In this document: piece after piece, positions 17,184-26,525 of the stretch
Position numbering within the stretch: position 1 is the first letter of the stretch
Layout: each line of letters begins with the position of its first letter
From: Pseudalkalibacillus sp045920555
Lineage (GTDB): Bacteria; Bacillota; Bacilli; Bacillales; Fictibacillaceae
Reading direction: 5' to 3'
Assembly (NCBI RefSeq): GCF_045920555.1
Contig: NZ_CP174509.1
Span: forward strand, 1,860,001 to 1,924,000
DNA length: 64,000 bases
The notes under the pieces: model-generated
Database searches by the model: none
The model's input: the letters and a program-made list of their open reading frames with translations, nothing else
What the model was told of the DNA's origin: nothing
Made by a program: the position numbers and the translations under genes

Positions 17184-19199
17184 CTATCCATTTTTCTTTA
17201 TATCTACAAAGCAGTTGAAAAAAGTTGCCCCTTTTCCTATATCAGATAAGCCATCCGGGGTAAGGAAGTTGATGGAATGTCGTTCTTTTTCTTCATCATC
17301 CCACCATAAGCCTTGCGTGATCAATAAACCTTCTGAGACATCCTCAGTTACCTCTGCCTGTAGACGAACGTTGCCTAATTCATTGAAAAGCTCCACGAAA
17401 TTACCGGTTCGAAGGTCACGGGCTTCGGCATCTGAGGGATGTATATAGACGACTGGTTTCTCAAGTGCCTGTAAGCTTTCTAAGTTTGAAAAGATCGAAT
17501 TGAGAAATTGATGGTTTGGCCCTGAAATCAACTGCAAAGGGAAATGACGATTCTCAGATTGTTCCATCTCACGCAATTGATCGTCAATAGGAGAAACCAG
17601 CTCGATCTTTCCAGATGCTGTCGGGATAGTTGCAGGAAAAGTCGTTTCCTTTTCCAATTTCAATTTTGCCCAGCCATCTTTTTTCAATTGGTCCAAGGTG
17701 AGACCATTCAGGTATGGACTGCCCGGGTTATCCAAAGCGTCACGGATCATATCTTCTTCCGTATTTTGAAAACATTGTTCTGTAAATCCCATACTGGCAG
17801 CAAGCTCTTTAAACATAGTGAAATTAGATTTGCATTCACCAATCGGATCCATGACTGGTTCGTTCAATTGCACATAAAGATGCCAATATGATTTATACAG
17901 GTCCAAATTCTCGAAATGACTCGTTGCAGGGAGTACGATATCGGCATAACGACAGCTATCAGTTAAAAATAAATCATGTACGACGGTAAATAAATCGTCT
18001 CTCATCAATCCTTTACGGACCAATTTCTGGTTAGGAGCCACTTGAGCCGGATTGCTGTTATATATGAACAAAGCTTTGATCGGATCTTCCTTTTCATGTA
18101 GCGCAAATCCGATTTGATTCATGTTAGTGGAGCGTACATTTGGATCAGGACGCAGGTCTGGTCGTTGAACCTTTTGCATGTTCCATTCAGCATAACGGCT
18201 GTTCCCTTTCAATGCACCTCCGCCAGTTTTTCCCCATTGTCCTGTCAATGCAGGCAGGCAAGTAATCAACCGAGTAATCCTCCCGCCATTTTTATGATGT
18301 TGAAGCCCATTGCCGATCCGGATGAAGGACGGTGAAATCGTTCCATACATTTGGGCTAGTTCGTTTAATTGCTCTACACTCAAGCCTGTTTGTTGCGCAA
18401 CTTTCTCGGGTGGATATGCCATTGCCCGCCACTTCAATCCTTCAAATCCATTTGAATATTGATCGATGAACTCCTGATCAATCCAATCATTTTTTATAAG
18501 AAGATGCATAATTCCTAGGGCGAGAGAATCATCTGAGCCAGGTTTGATTTGATAAAAGTGATCGGCCCACTTCGCTGTCCGGTTCCGATGTACGTCAATG
18601 ACGACGATTTCAGCGCCATTTTTCCGAGCTTTATTGGCATATATGACCTGATGAAGATTAGTGCTGATCAAGTTACATCCCCAAATGACAATTAACTTGG
18701 AATGAACCGTCTTCTCAGGATCGATTCCGACTGCTTTTCCCATTGTAATCTGATAACCTTCAGCGCCAGCGGTATTGCAGATGGTGCGTTCAAGTTTCCG
18801 TGCACCGAGACGATGGAAGAAGCGCCTGTCCATACCTTCGCTGTTGATGATCCCCATATTCCCGTAAAAACTGTATGGAAGGATTGCTTCGGCACCATAC
18901 TCCTTGATAATTTCTTTAAACCGAGAAGTGATCTCTTTGTACGCTTCCTCCCAAGTTATACGCTCAAAAGAAAAATCACCTTTTTTACCGATTCGTTTCA
19001 TGGGATGAAGGAGCCGTTCTTGATGATGAGTACGCTCAGGCATCTTTCGCACTTTATGGCAAATCATCCCTTTTGTGACAGGGTGATCTGGATTTCCATC
19101 TACTTTCGTTATTTTCCCATTTTCCTTTTCTACCAAAAGACTGCAAGTATCAGGGCAGTCAAGCGGGCAGACTGAGCGATGATAGGTTTTCGTAGTCAT
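17184..19199 (-). CDS. Molybdopterin-dependent oxidoreductase (YoaE-like)
   Basis: 671 residues. The N-terminus holds an iron-sulfur ligand set Cys11, Cys15, Cys19 and Cys47 (CPLDCPDTC ... GMICHK), followed by the molybdopterin-oxidoreductase domain (VIWGCNLISTNLH, NTAGAEGYQ, GGGALKGNSRY, FIYNSNPAQVAPNQ) and a C-terminal MopB dinucleotide-binding barrel (HPSDAEARDLRTGNFV). It is of the DMSO-reductase family; the substrate cannot be assigned, although it resembles Bacillus YoaE-type proteins. No signal peptide or Tat motif is seen, so it is probably cytoplasmic. It stands alone with its own promoter region shared divergently with the VOC gene. Confidence 0.85.
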   Translation of the reverse strand: MTTKTYHRSVCPLDCPDTCSLLVEKENGKITKVDGNPDHPVTKGMICHKVRKMPERTHHQERLLHPMKRIGKKGDFSFERITWEEAYKEITSRFKEIIKEYGAEAILPYSFYGNMGIINSEGMDRRFFHRLGARKLERTICNTAGAEGYQITMGKAVGIDPEKTVHSKLIVIWGCNLISTNLHQVIYANKARKNGAEIVVIDVHRNRTAKWADHFYQIKPGSDDSLALGIMHLLIKNDWIDQEFIDQYSNGFEGLKWRAMAYPPEKVAQQTGLSVEQLNELAQMYGTISPSFIRIGNGLQHHKNGGRITRLITCLPALTGQWGKTGGGALKGNSRYAEWNMQKVQRPDLRPDPNVRSTNMNQIGFALHEKEDPIKALFIYNSNPAQVAPNQKLVRKGLMRDDLFTVVHDLFLTDSCRYADIVLPATSHFENLDLYKSYWHLYVQLNEPVMDPIGECKSNFTMFKELAASMGFTEQCFQNTEEDMIRDALDNPGSPYLNGLTLDQLKKDGWAKLKLEKETTFPATIPTASGKIELVSPIDDQLREMEQSENRHFPLQLISGPNHQFLNSIFSNLESLQALEKPVVYIHPSDAEARDLRTGNFVELFNELGNVRLQAEVTEDVSEGLLITQGLWWDDEEKERHSINFLTPDGLSDIGKGATFFNCFVDIKKNG

Positions 19200-19347
19200 G
19201 CATGTGCCCCTTCCTAAATGTGAACATGATTTTTATCAAGATTAACATTTTTATAAAAAAAATATAAGAGTTTAGCAGGAAGTTGCTATACCGATGTCTA
19301 ATTAATATTGCGAACATACGTTCTAATAAAATTCAGGAGGGTTTTTG

Positions 19348-19713
19348 ATGAATCGAGTCGTACACTTTGAAATGCAGGTGCCTCATCCAGAAAAGTCAGT
19401 CGAATTTTTTAAAAATGTATTTGGTTGGCGTGTCGAAAAATGGGATGGTCCGGAGGATTACTGGCTTTTCCAAACGGGGGAAGGATCAGATGGTATTGAT
19501 GGAGGCTTGATGAAATCTCCAGATGGTGAAACTCGAACCGTGAATGTCATTCAAGTAGGTTCAGTGGATGAATATTCTTCAAAAATAGAAGGGGAGGGAG
19601 GGAAAATCGTCGTACCGAAGATGCCTATACCTGGTGTGGGTTATGTAGCATACGCAAATGATGATAACGGTTTTCTTTTCGGTTTCATGCATGAGGATCC
19701 AGAGGCGAAATAA
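19348..19713 (+). CDS. VOC (glyoxalase/bleomycin resistance-like) family protein
   Basis: 121 residues from ATG 19348 after AGGAGGG. It opens NRVVHFEMQVPHPEKSVEFF and FKNVFGWRVEKWDGPEDYWL, and the second half has IEGEGGKIVVPKMPIPGVGY and ANDDNGFLFGFMH, the repeated beta-alpha-beta-beta-beta fold of single-domain VOC proteins. His7 and Glu9 of HFEM are candidate metal ligands. The catalysed reaction is unknown. It stands alone between divergent molybdopterin-enzyme and convergent citA genes. Confidence 0.85.
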   Translation: MNRVVHFEMQVPHPEKSVEFFKNVFGWRVEKWDGPEDYWLFQTGEGSDGIDGGLMKSPDGETRTVNVIQVGSVDEYSSKIEGEGGKIVVPKMPIPGVGYVAYANDDNGFLFGFMHEDPEAK

Positions 19714-19755
19714 TAACTAAATGAAGGGCAGAGCATACATCTGCCCTTCATCATC

Positions 19756-20844
19756 TTAATTTGGCATCGGTCCTATATATAAAGATGATGGGCGGATGAT
19801 CCGATTATTATCGTTTTGCTCAAAGACATTTGCGATCCATCCGACGACGCGGCTCATCGTAAAAATTGCCGTGAAAAGTTCTGTCGGCAAGGCCAGGGCT
19901 TTTAATATTGCTGCTGCATAAAATTCTACATTGGTATGAAGTTTTCTTCCTGGCTTATACTCCTTCAGAAGTTTGATCGCTATTCTTTCAACTTGGTTGG
20001 CAAGTTCGAACCACGGGTCATCTTCTGCAAGATCGGTTGTGATCTCTTTAAGGGCTCTCGCACGAGGGTCCACGGTTTTATACACCCTGTGTCCGAATCC
20101 CATCAGTTTTTCACCTTTTTCAAGCAAATGTCTTAAATGATTCTCAGCATTTTCTACGGTACCGATATTCTGCAGAAGGTCTATAACGCCTGAAGGTGCT
20201 CCTCCATGAAGAGGACCTTTCATTGCTCCTATGGCACCGGTAACTGCTGAAACCAAATCCGATTGCGTCGAAGAGATGACCCTTGCAGTAAAGGTCGAAG
20301 CGTTCATTCCATGCTCCATCGTCAACACCAGGTATGCAGTCAACGCTTTGACATGGGATTCTTTCGGTTCACGGCCATTTAACATGTAAAGATAGTTGGC
20401 TACATGATCATATTTCGGATCAGGTTTTACTGGATCAAGGCCATTTAAAGTGCGATGACGATAAGCAATGATGGTAGGAATGATAGAGGTGATTTTTATC
20501 CCTTGTTCAATGGTTGATGACCAATTGAAATGCTTGTTTCCTTTAGATGACAAAACGGTCCTGATGACACTCATCATATCCATGCTATCGGGTAGACTTC
20601 CAAGGATGGTTTCATCAGATGGAGTTAATATTCGTTGTTGTTTCATTTTTTTTTGGAAATCTGTCAGCTGTGCATTTGTCGGAAAATGATTATTCCAGAG
20701 CAGATAGGTGACTTCCTCAAATGTTTTTGTCTTAGCGGTTTCTTCTGCCCAATGTCCTCGATATACCAGTAATCCTTTTTCACCATCCACTAAGCTGATT
20801 GTGGACTGTGCTGTGACGATGCCATCTAATCCTTCTTTAATCAT
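19756..20844 (-). CDS. citA: Citrate synthase, CitA type
   Basis: 362 residues from the ATG at 20844, chosen because GAGGAG lies eight bases upstream. Family motifs include TISLVDGEKGLLVYRGH near the N-terminus, MEHGMNAST, GPLHGGAPSGV and MGFGHRVYKTVDPRA with the two catalytic histidines. The enzyme condenses acetyl-CoA with oxaloacetate to citrate. At the position of the usual catalytic NVDFYS the sequence is NVEFYAAA, replacing Asp by Glu. It is divergent from a LysR gene with 119 bases between them, as in Bacillus subtilis citA/citR, where CitA is the minor citrate synthase. A 2-methylcitrate synthase is the main alternative. Confidence 0.82.
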   Translation of the reverse strand: MIKEGLDGIVTAQSTISLVDGEKGLLVYRGHWAEETAKTKTFEEVTYLLWNNHFPTNAQLTDFQKKMKQQRILTPSDETILGSLPDSMDMMSVIRTVLSSKGNKHFNWSSTIEQGIKITSIIPTIIAYRHRTLNGLDPVKPDPKYDHVANYLYMLNGREPKESHVKALTAYLVLTMEHGMNASTFTARVISSTQSDLVSAVTGAIGAMKGPLHGGAPSGVIDLLQNIGTVENAENHLRHLLEKGEKLMGFGHRVYKTVDPRARALKEITTDLAEDDPWFELANQVERIAIKLLKEYKPGRKLHTNVEFYAAAILKALALPTELFTAIFTMSRVVGWIANVFEQNDNNRIIRPSSLYIGPMPN

Positions 20845-20963
20845 TAAGACCACTCCTCTGGTAAATATTGCTTTAGTTTATTGTAAGACGATTTTATGAT
20901 TATTACTAATAAACAATTAGTCTATAATTGATTATGAATCGTAATGATTAGGAGTGGAAAAGG

Positions 20964-21848
20964 ATGCAAATAAGGTGGTTGCAGACATTTGTCATTTCAG
21001 CAAAATATGAAAACTATAGGGTGGCTGCAGAAAAGTTATTCATTGCACAACCTACGATTACTGTACATATTCAACATCTTGAAGAGACATTAGGCTGTAA
21101 ATTGTTCAAGAGAAATGGAAGGAACATTTCTCTTACTGAGTCTGGAAAGCATTATCTCCCGTATGCACAGCGCATTTTAGACTCCTATAATGACGGATTG
21201 GAATCATTATCAAGCTGGCAGCAAGGCTATAAAAGGAAGTTGACCCTTGCAGTTTCACCCTTGATTGCCGCGTCAATCCTTTCTTATGTCATAAAAGAAT
21301 TCATGAAGGAACACCCGCATATAGAAGTAGGAATACAAGTCGCTGAATCGAATGAGATCAGTTCGCTTGTCTATGAACAGAAAGCGGACTTAGGTATATC
21401 CAGGATGAGTGCAATTCATCCTGGGCTTGATTGTAGAACACTCTATAAGGATCCCATCATTGCCGTAGCAGCTCATGATGGGGGAGACAGTGAAACCAGT
21501 CCCCCGATAGAATTGAAAGAATTGCTGCGAAATGAAGTGCTTCTTACACACAACCATCCGTTGTACTGGGATGATTTGATTTCAAGAGTCAGAATGGTTG
21601 AACCTGCAGTCAGGACGATGGTTGTCACTCAAGTAAATGTTACGAAGCGTTTTATCGAAGAAGGGATCGGCTTTTCATTTTTACCTCATTCATCCGTCAA
21701 GAGGGAACTTATAGAAGGACGGATACTAGAAATGCATACGGGCAGGCTGGAACTGCCGGTGGCATACACGTATCTGATACAAAAGGAAGCCACAGAAGAA
21801 ATTGAACAATTCATCACATTCATAAACCGATATCATTTTGGATCCTGA
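20964..21848 (+). CDS. citR: LysR-family regulator, CitR-like
   Basis: 294 residues. The LysR winged helix-turn-helix is intact (FVISAKYENYRVAAEKLFIA, QPTITVHIQHLEETLGCKLF, KRNGRNISLTESG), followed by the periplasmic-binding-like effector domain. The ATG follows AGGAGTGGAAAAGG. Divergent placement against citA is the citA-citR arrangement, in which CitR represses citA in Bacillus subtilis. The AT-rich intergenic stretch (ACTAATAAACAATTAGT around 20904) contains partial dyads suitable for LysR binding. The symbol rests mainly on synteny. Confidence 0.75.
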   Translation: MQIRWLQTFVISAKYENYRVAAEKLFIAQPTITVHIQHLEETLGCKLFKRNGRNISLTESGKHYLPYAQRILDSYNDGLESLSSWQQGYKRKLTLAVSPLIAASILSYVIKEFMKEHPHIEVGIQVAESNEISSLVYEQKADLGISRMSAIHPGLDCRTLYKDPIIAVAAHDGGDSETSPPIELKELLRNEVLLTHNHPLYWDDLISRVRMVEPAVRTMVVTQVNVTKRFIEEGIGFSFLPHSSVKRELIEGRILEMHTGRLELPVAYTYLIQKEATEEIEQFITFINRYHFGS

Positions 21849-21867
21849 AAACATGGAGGAACTGGAA

Positions 21868-22324
21868 ATGAACTATTCACAAAAAGAATTACAATCATAT
21901 ATTAGACAAACATTCTTTTATACTTAATTGTTGGTTTTTGCGAAATTCATTCCCTTTCCGTGGGCGATCCGTAAGCCTCCTCACTTGCACATGGATGTGC
22001 TGGCTTCGACGTTCACCACAAGACCAAAGACTTATATTCCATCCTTGTAGTTTTGCGCCGAGTAACCGCAGGCGCAGGACGTGGTGGCTTTTAGTCGAAG
22101 ATCCTTTTAAAGACTGCGGGGTCTCGCCTGGCTCGCTTTTCCCGCTGGAGTGTCGTGAATTTCGCTTGAAGCAATTTTCTTACAAATCAATATTACATTC
22201 ATCAAAACAAAAAGAGAAAGTGTATTATGTCTGCGCACCGGCGAATATTTATGATGTGGATTTGGAAAAATGCATGGCATATAAGGAAAATCTGAACAAT
22301 CTGAAATATTCACAACCAGAATAA
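21868..22324 (+). pseudogene. Small unknown gene split by a dispersed repeat element
   Basis: ATG 21868, with TGGAGGA upstream, opens MNYSQKELQSYIRQTFFYT and then meets TAA 21925. A 226-bp repeat (21940-22165) follows directly. After it the sequence continues as a sensible coding tail, SILHSSKQKEKVYYVCAP then ANIYDVDLEKCMAYKENLNN, ending at TAA 22322. The simplest view is a gene of about 70 codons, just downstream of citR, interrupted by insertion of the element. The tail frame is open right through the repeat, but translating the repeat gives an Arg/Trp-rich, implausible stretch. The family is not recognised. Confidence 0.5.
21940..22165 (+). repeat. Dispersed structured repeat, subfamily A, copy A1
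   Basis: It begins GCGAAATTCATTCCCTTTCC and ends GGAGTGTCGTGAATTTCGC, which are imperfect inverted repeats. Three nested arms are visible inside: CTTCGAC 22004 with GTCGAAG 22094, CACCAC 22014 with GTGGTG 22081, and TGCGCC 22054 with GGCGCA 22071. All three arms recur in copy A2 (63408-63699). No transposase gene is inside. Confidence 0.8.
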
Positions 22325-22421
22325 AAATGGTGCAATTTAACGGCAACCGTTTTATAATATATACATATATTTAGAGACTCGAAATACTTTTTTCGAATCT
22401 TGTGAGAGGGGATAGAAAACC

Positions 22422-23639
22422 GTGTGGAGAAACCGTAATTTCTTATTGCTCATGTTCGGTTTAGCGGTTTCAAGTACAGGACTATGGGTTGGGATCATCG
22501 GAAACCTAGAGTTCTTACAAAAGAATGTTGAATCATCATTTTTACAGGCACTCATCATATTATCAGGATTTCTGGTTGGAATTTTTCTTGCTCCGATGGC
22601 AGGTCGGGTAATCGACCGGAGTGTTAAACGTAACATTTTGATCTACGCGGGGATAGCACGATGTATCGCCATATTGTTCATGTACCTGGCCATTGCGACG
22701 AATTCGGTGTGGTGGATGTTGGTCTATACGTTTATCATTGGAATCTCTGGGACATTTTCCAATCCAGCCATGCAAACCATGATCCCATTGATTGTATCGA
22801 AAGAGCAGCTGCTTGATGCAAACAGCGTGAACGTGAACATTTTCACTGGTGCAAGGATCGTTGGTACTGCACTTGGGGGGCTCATGCTTGTCGGAATGTC
22901 CCTTTTTTCTCTTTATACCGTGACACTTATATCCTATGTACTTCTGCTGATCGGCACCTTTTTCATCAAAGTGGATGAAGGACCGAAGAAAGTGGATAAA
23001 AAAGACAAGAAGGAAAACTTCATCAGTACATTGCGTGAGTTGTACCCGATTGTACGAAAACAACCAATGGTGGTCTATGGAATCTTTCTCTTGATGCCTG
23101 CATTCCTGTTTTTAGCTGGATTCAATTTGATTGTTATCGAAATCAGTGAGTTGCAAGACAATCCAGGTATCAAAGGGATCCTATATACGGTAGAAGGGCT
23201 TTGTGTATTTGTGGGAACATTCCTGGCAGGGAAGTTTTTCAAAGAAAATCCAAAGCTCACCTATATGTTTGCTATTACTTTTATCATTGCAACCGCACAG
23301 ACTACGTTGTTCCTGGCTGATCATCCGATGATATCAATCTTTTCCTTCGGGCTATTCGGGTTAGCAGCTGGAACACTCTTTCCGGTGGTCATGACCATTT
23401 TCCAAACGGATGTGCCATCTGACTATCATGGCCGGTTCTTTTCCATCAAAGGAATGGTTGATAATATCCTATTTCAAGCATTGATGCTATTGACTGGTTT
23501 GTTCCTTGATACGATCGGTTTCAAATACATGGTCATAGCATTTGGCGTCACTTCATTCATATTTGTGATCATCATCATGGTGCGCTACCTGACAATCACA
23601 TCACGAAAAAAGAAGAAAACTGTCGCATTAACAAGATAA
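22422..23639 (+). CDS. Major facilitator superfamily transporter
   Basis: 405 residues starting at GTG 22422, with GAGAGGGG upstream. About 12 transmembrane segments are visible; the loop between TM2 and TM3 has APMAGRVIDRSVKRNILIYA, the family's G.lvDr..rr motif A. The overall look is that of MFS_3/enterobactin- or macrolide-exporter type drug efflux proteins. The central cytoplasmic loop is lysine-rich (KVDKKDKKENF). The exported compound is unknown. A strong terminator follows, so it is monocistronic. Confidence 0.83.
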   Translation: MWRNRNFLLLMFGLAVSSTGLWVGIIGNLEFLQKNVESSFLQALIILSGFLVGIFLAPMAGRVIDRSVKRNILIYAGIARCIAILFMYLAIATNSVWWMLVYTFIIGISGTFSNPAMQTMIPLIVSKEQLLDANSVNVNIFTGARIVGTALGGLMLVGMSLFSLYTVTLISYVLLLIGTFFIKVDEGPKKVDKKDKKENFISTLRELYPIVRKQPMVVYGIFLLMPAFLFLAGFNLIVIEISELQDNPGIKGILYTVEGLCVFVGTFLAGKFFKENPKLTYMFAITFIIATAQTTLFLADHPMISIFSFGLFGLAAGTLFPVVMTIFQTDVPSDYHGRFFSIKGMVDNILFQALMLLTGLFLDTIGFKYMVIAFGVTSFIFVIIIMVRYLTITSRKKKKTVALTR

Positions 23640-23654
23640 ACGACGAACGATTTT

Positions 23655-23687
23655 AAGATGCAAAAAAATATTTTTTGCATCTTTTTT
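23655..23687 (+). terminator. Terminator of the MFS gene
   Basis: AAGATGCAAAAAA, TAT loop, TTTTTTGCATCTT followed by TTTT; nearly perfect 13-bp arms. Confidence 0.85.
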
Positions 23688-23937
23688 CATGTATGTAAAA
23701 CTGTTGATATAAAAGGATTTTCGGTTCATTTACCTATAAATGATCAAGCATTTTATTTGACAAAAATTACAAATGATTAAATTTTCTTTAAAATATAATT
23801 GATTGTTTATTGGGATAATTTTATAATGTTTTAAATTAATCCAAAAAGTGTGAAAATTCCGCCTTCTTTCATGGTGGACCATTTGTGTATGTAATAACTT
23901 CTACAATTTGTTCACCAATCGTCAAAACCGGGGTTGA

Positions 23938-24368
23938 GAGAGGTCATGGTTTCAGCAGGATTGTATAAGGACGGCACGGGCGAAAGGCTTTAAAGAAAAA
24001 GAGTCTTGTATAAACATGGTCTCCATAATGGTCTGATTCCGATCATCACGATTTTCGGTCTTTTGCTACCTTCATTTTTTGTTGGTACTGTCATTGTGGA
24101 GAAAATCTTCAACTGGCCTGGAATTGGATTGATTATATTAGTATTGATCATCCTGGCAGAATCGGCTCTCAGTTATTTAGGATTAGGGGTACAACCACCA
24201 ACACCAAGTTGGGGGAACATGCTCCAGGACGCCCAAAACTTGACGATCATGTATACAGCTCCATGGTATCCGTTTTTCCCTGGAGTAATGATTCTGATTA
24301 CTGTTTTAGCTTTTAACTTTGTTGGTGATGGATTACGGGATGCGTTCGACCCAAAAATGAAATCATAA
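23938..24368 (+). pseudogene. Fused remnant of dipeptide/oligopeptide ABC permease genes (dppB' to 'dppC)
   Basis: From about 23938 one frame reads QQDCIRTARAKGFKEK, then a one-base shift in an A-run near 23998 continues as RVLYKHGLHNGLIPIITIFG to NWPGIGLI, typical of DppB/OppB permeases close to their C-terminus. The chain then jumps directly into AESALSYLGLGVQPPTPSWG and ends FVGDGLRDAFDPKMKS, the C-terminus of DppC/OppC. A deletion inside both genes has joined them, removing the end of dppB, most of dppC and probably the upstream genes. It lies 22 bases before an S9 peptidase gene, suggesting a lost peptide-uptake and hydrolysis operon. It is surely non-functional as a transporter. Confidence 0.8.
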
Positions 24369-24390
24369 TAATTTCGAAGGAGGATGAAAT

Positions 24391-26376
24391 ATGGATCAAT
24401 TACATGGTATTAAAATTGACGATCTATACAACTTGAAATTTGTCAGTGATCCACAATTGTCTCCCGATGGAAACCGCTTGGCCTATGTTGTAAAAGAAAT
24501 TAATGATCAAAAGAAATATCAATCGAACCTTTATTTGTTGGATATCGGGACGAATAAAGCTGTTCGATGGACGAGAAGCAATTCCATGGATACTTTTCCG
24601 AGATGGTCTCCAGATGGTATGTCATTGCTGTTTTTGTCAAACCGATCTGGAAAAAATCAAGTATGGCTGATTTCAACGGAGGGCGGTGAGCCAGAGCAAC
24701 TTACTGATGAAGAAAATGGTGTGTCCAGCCCATCATGGCATCCAGAAGGAAAATCAGTCCTATATCAATACACTCTTGAGAAGAAGGATAAAGAAGAACC
24801 TAAGCCGATCGTGGTTGAGAAACTGAAATACAAGGCTGACGGGAAGGCAACTTTAACCTATCAATCTTATGTTCATATCAGCGAAATATCGTTACAATAT
24901 CGAAAAATCAATAGGTTGTCTAACGGGGATCATGATCATCTGAATGCCAACTTTACGCCTGACGGACAGGCAATCGTCTATTCGAAATTTGAAGAAGATG
25001 TTCCCGGTTCGTACCGTCGTTCGAATGTCTATTATTGTAAGCATGAAGGGGATCCTGTAAAAATAACAGAAATGGAGGGAACATTTTCTCATCCGGTGTG
25101 TTCACCAGACGGGAGATACATTGCATATGTCGGCCATGATCAGCATTATGGTGGAGCGACATATAATGAAATTTTCGTTTATGATCGGGAACACTCCACT
25201 ACTCAATGCTTGACTGAAAAACTCGATCTCCAAGTCGGGGATATGATGATCAGTGATTTGCATGCTGTCGAACCATCACCGAACTTGCGTTGGAGCAGCA
25301 ATAGTGAAATGCTCTATTTTTTAGCAAGCGAGTTTGGTAACACAGAGCTTTATTCCATCGATTTATTTGGAAATGTCGATAAGATTGTAGAAGGTGACCG
25401 TCATATCTTCCAGTATGCTGTTGATGACAATAGGAAAGACGTGTACCTTGCTGTCAGTACTCCGACACACCCTGGGGAGCTCGTCCGACATGATATCAAT
25501 AGTTTGATGGAAGAACCTCTTACTTTCCATAATGAATCGCTGATGAATAATACCAAGTTATCCGTCCCGGAGCCCGTCCAGTTTCCAAGCCAGGATGGCA
25601 CGGTGATTCATGGATGGATCCTCAAACCGCATAATTTTAAAAAAGAGAAGAAATATCCGCTGGTCCTGGAGATACATGGCGGGCCACATATGATGTACGG
25701 GAATACTTTTTTCCACGAGTTCCAGGTGTTGACGTCAAAGGAATATACGGTGTTGTACTTGAACCCTAGAGGAGGCCATGGGTATGGGCAAACCTTTGTC
25801 AATGCTTGTTGTGGCGATTATGGCGGTGGAGACTATGAAGACCTTATGGCAGGAGTCGATCATGCTTTAGAAAGTTATGAATGGATCGACCCAGAGCAGC
25901 TGTTTGTTACCGGTGGAAGTTACGGTGGATTCATGACCAACTGGATCGTCGGAAATACAAATCGATTCAAAGCTGCTGTCACACAGCGCTCTATTTGTAA
26001 CTGGCATAGTTTTTATGGTGTAAGTGATATCGGGTATTTCTTTACCCAATGGGAGATAGGTGCTCATATGGAGGACGATCCTGAAAAGTTATGGCACCAT
26101 TCACCGATAAGACTCGTCAAACAAATAGAAACGCCACTCCTCATTTTGCATGGGGAGAGGGATTACCGATGTCCAATTGAGCAAGCAGAGCAATTATTCG
26201 TTGCTTTGAAGCAACAAAACAAGACGACACGCTTTGTTCGTTTTCCTGATGCGGATCACAACTTATCTCGCTCCGGAGACCCGGTAATGAGGGTTGCAAG
26301 GCTGGAACAAATTTCAGGTTGGTTTGACGACTACAGAATTTCCGTAAAATCCTCGGATATGGTAAACACACAATAA
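24391..26376 (+). CDS. S9-family peptidase (acylaminoacyl-peptidase/prolyl oligopeptidase type)
   Basis: 661 residues from ATG 24391 after GAAGGAGG. The N-terminal two thirds form a beta-propeller with repeated WSPDG/HPEGKS/TPDGQA/SPDGRYIAY blades. The C-terminal alpha/beta hydrolase has nucleophile Ser510 in GGSYGGF, Asp591 in HGERDYRCP and His623 in DADHNLSR. It likely degrades peptides in the cytoplasm; no signal peptide is seen. It follows the peptide-permease remnant and may have been part of that operon, so its promoter may now be compromised. Bacillus YuxL-type enzymes are the nearest by layout. Confidence 0.88.
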   Translation: MDQLHGIKIDDLYNLKFVSDPQLSPDGNRLAYVVKEINDQKKYQSNLYLLDIGTNKAVRWTRSNSMDTFPRWSPDGMSLLFLSNRSGKNQVWLISTEGGEPEQLTDEENGVSSPSWHPEGKSVLYQYTLEKKDKEEPKPIVVEKLKYKADGKATLTYQSYVHISEISLQYRKINRLSNGDHDHLNANFTPDGQAIVYSKFEEDVPGSYRRSNVYYCKHEGDPVKITEMEGTFSHPVCSPDGRYIAYVGHDQHYGGATYNEIFVYDREHSTTQCLTEKLDLQVGDMMISDLHAVEPSPNLRWSSNSEMLYFLASEFGNTELYSIDLFGNVDKIVEGDRHIFQYAVDDNRKDVYLAVSTPTHPGELVRHDINSLMEEPLTFHNESLMNNTKLSVPEPVQFPSQDGTVIHGWILKPHNFKKEKKYPLVLEIHGGPHMMYGNTFFHEFQVLTSKEYTVLYLNPRGGHGYGQTFVNACCGDYGGGDYEDLMAGVDHALESYEWIDPEQLFVTGGSYGGFMTNWIVGNTNRFKAAVTQRSICNWHSFYGVSDIGYFFTQWEIGAHMEDDPEKLWHHSPIRLVKQIETPLLILHGERDYRCPIEQAEQLFVALKQQNKTTRFVRFPDADHNLSRSGDPVMRVARLEQISGWFDDYRISVKSSDMVNTQ

Positions 26377-26384
26377 AAAGACCT

Positions 26385-26444
26385 AAAGTCTGACATTTAG
26401 CGTAGCAAATTTAAATTTATTACGCATATGCCAGACTTTATTAT
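26385..26444 (+). terminator. Terminator after the S9 peptidase
   Basis: AAAGTCTG at 26385 pairs with CAGACTTT at 26432, with further pairing inside (GCGTA/TACGC) and a T-rich tail. Confidence 0.6.
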
Positions 26445-26525
26445 TGTGGTGGAAGGAACACCATCCTATGAACAGAAATAGTAGAAGTGGTCAAAGGGAA
26501 AACAACATCAAGAGAGGTGATTTAT

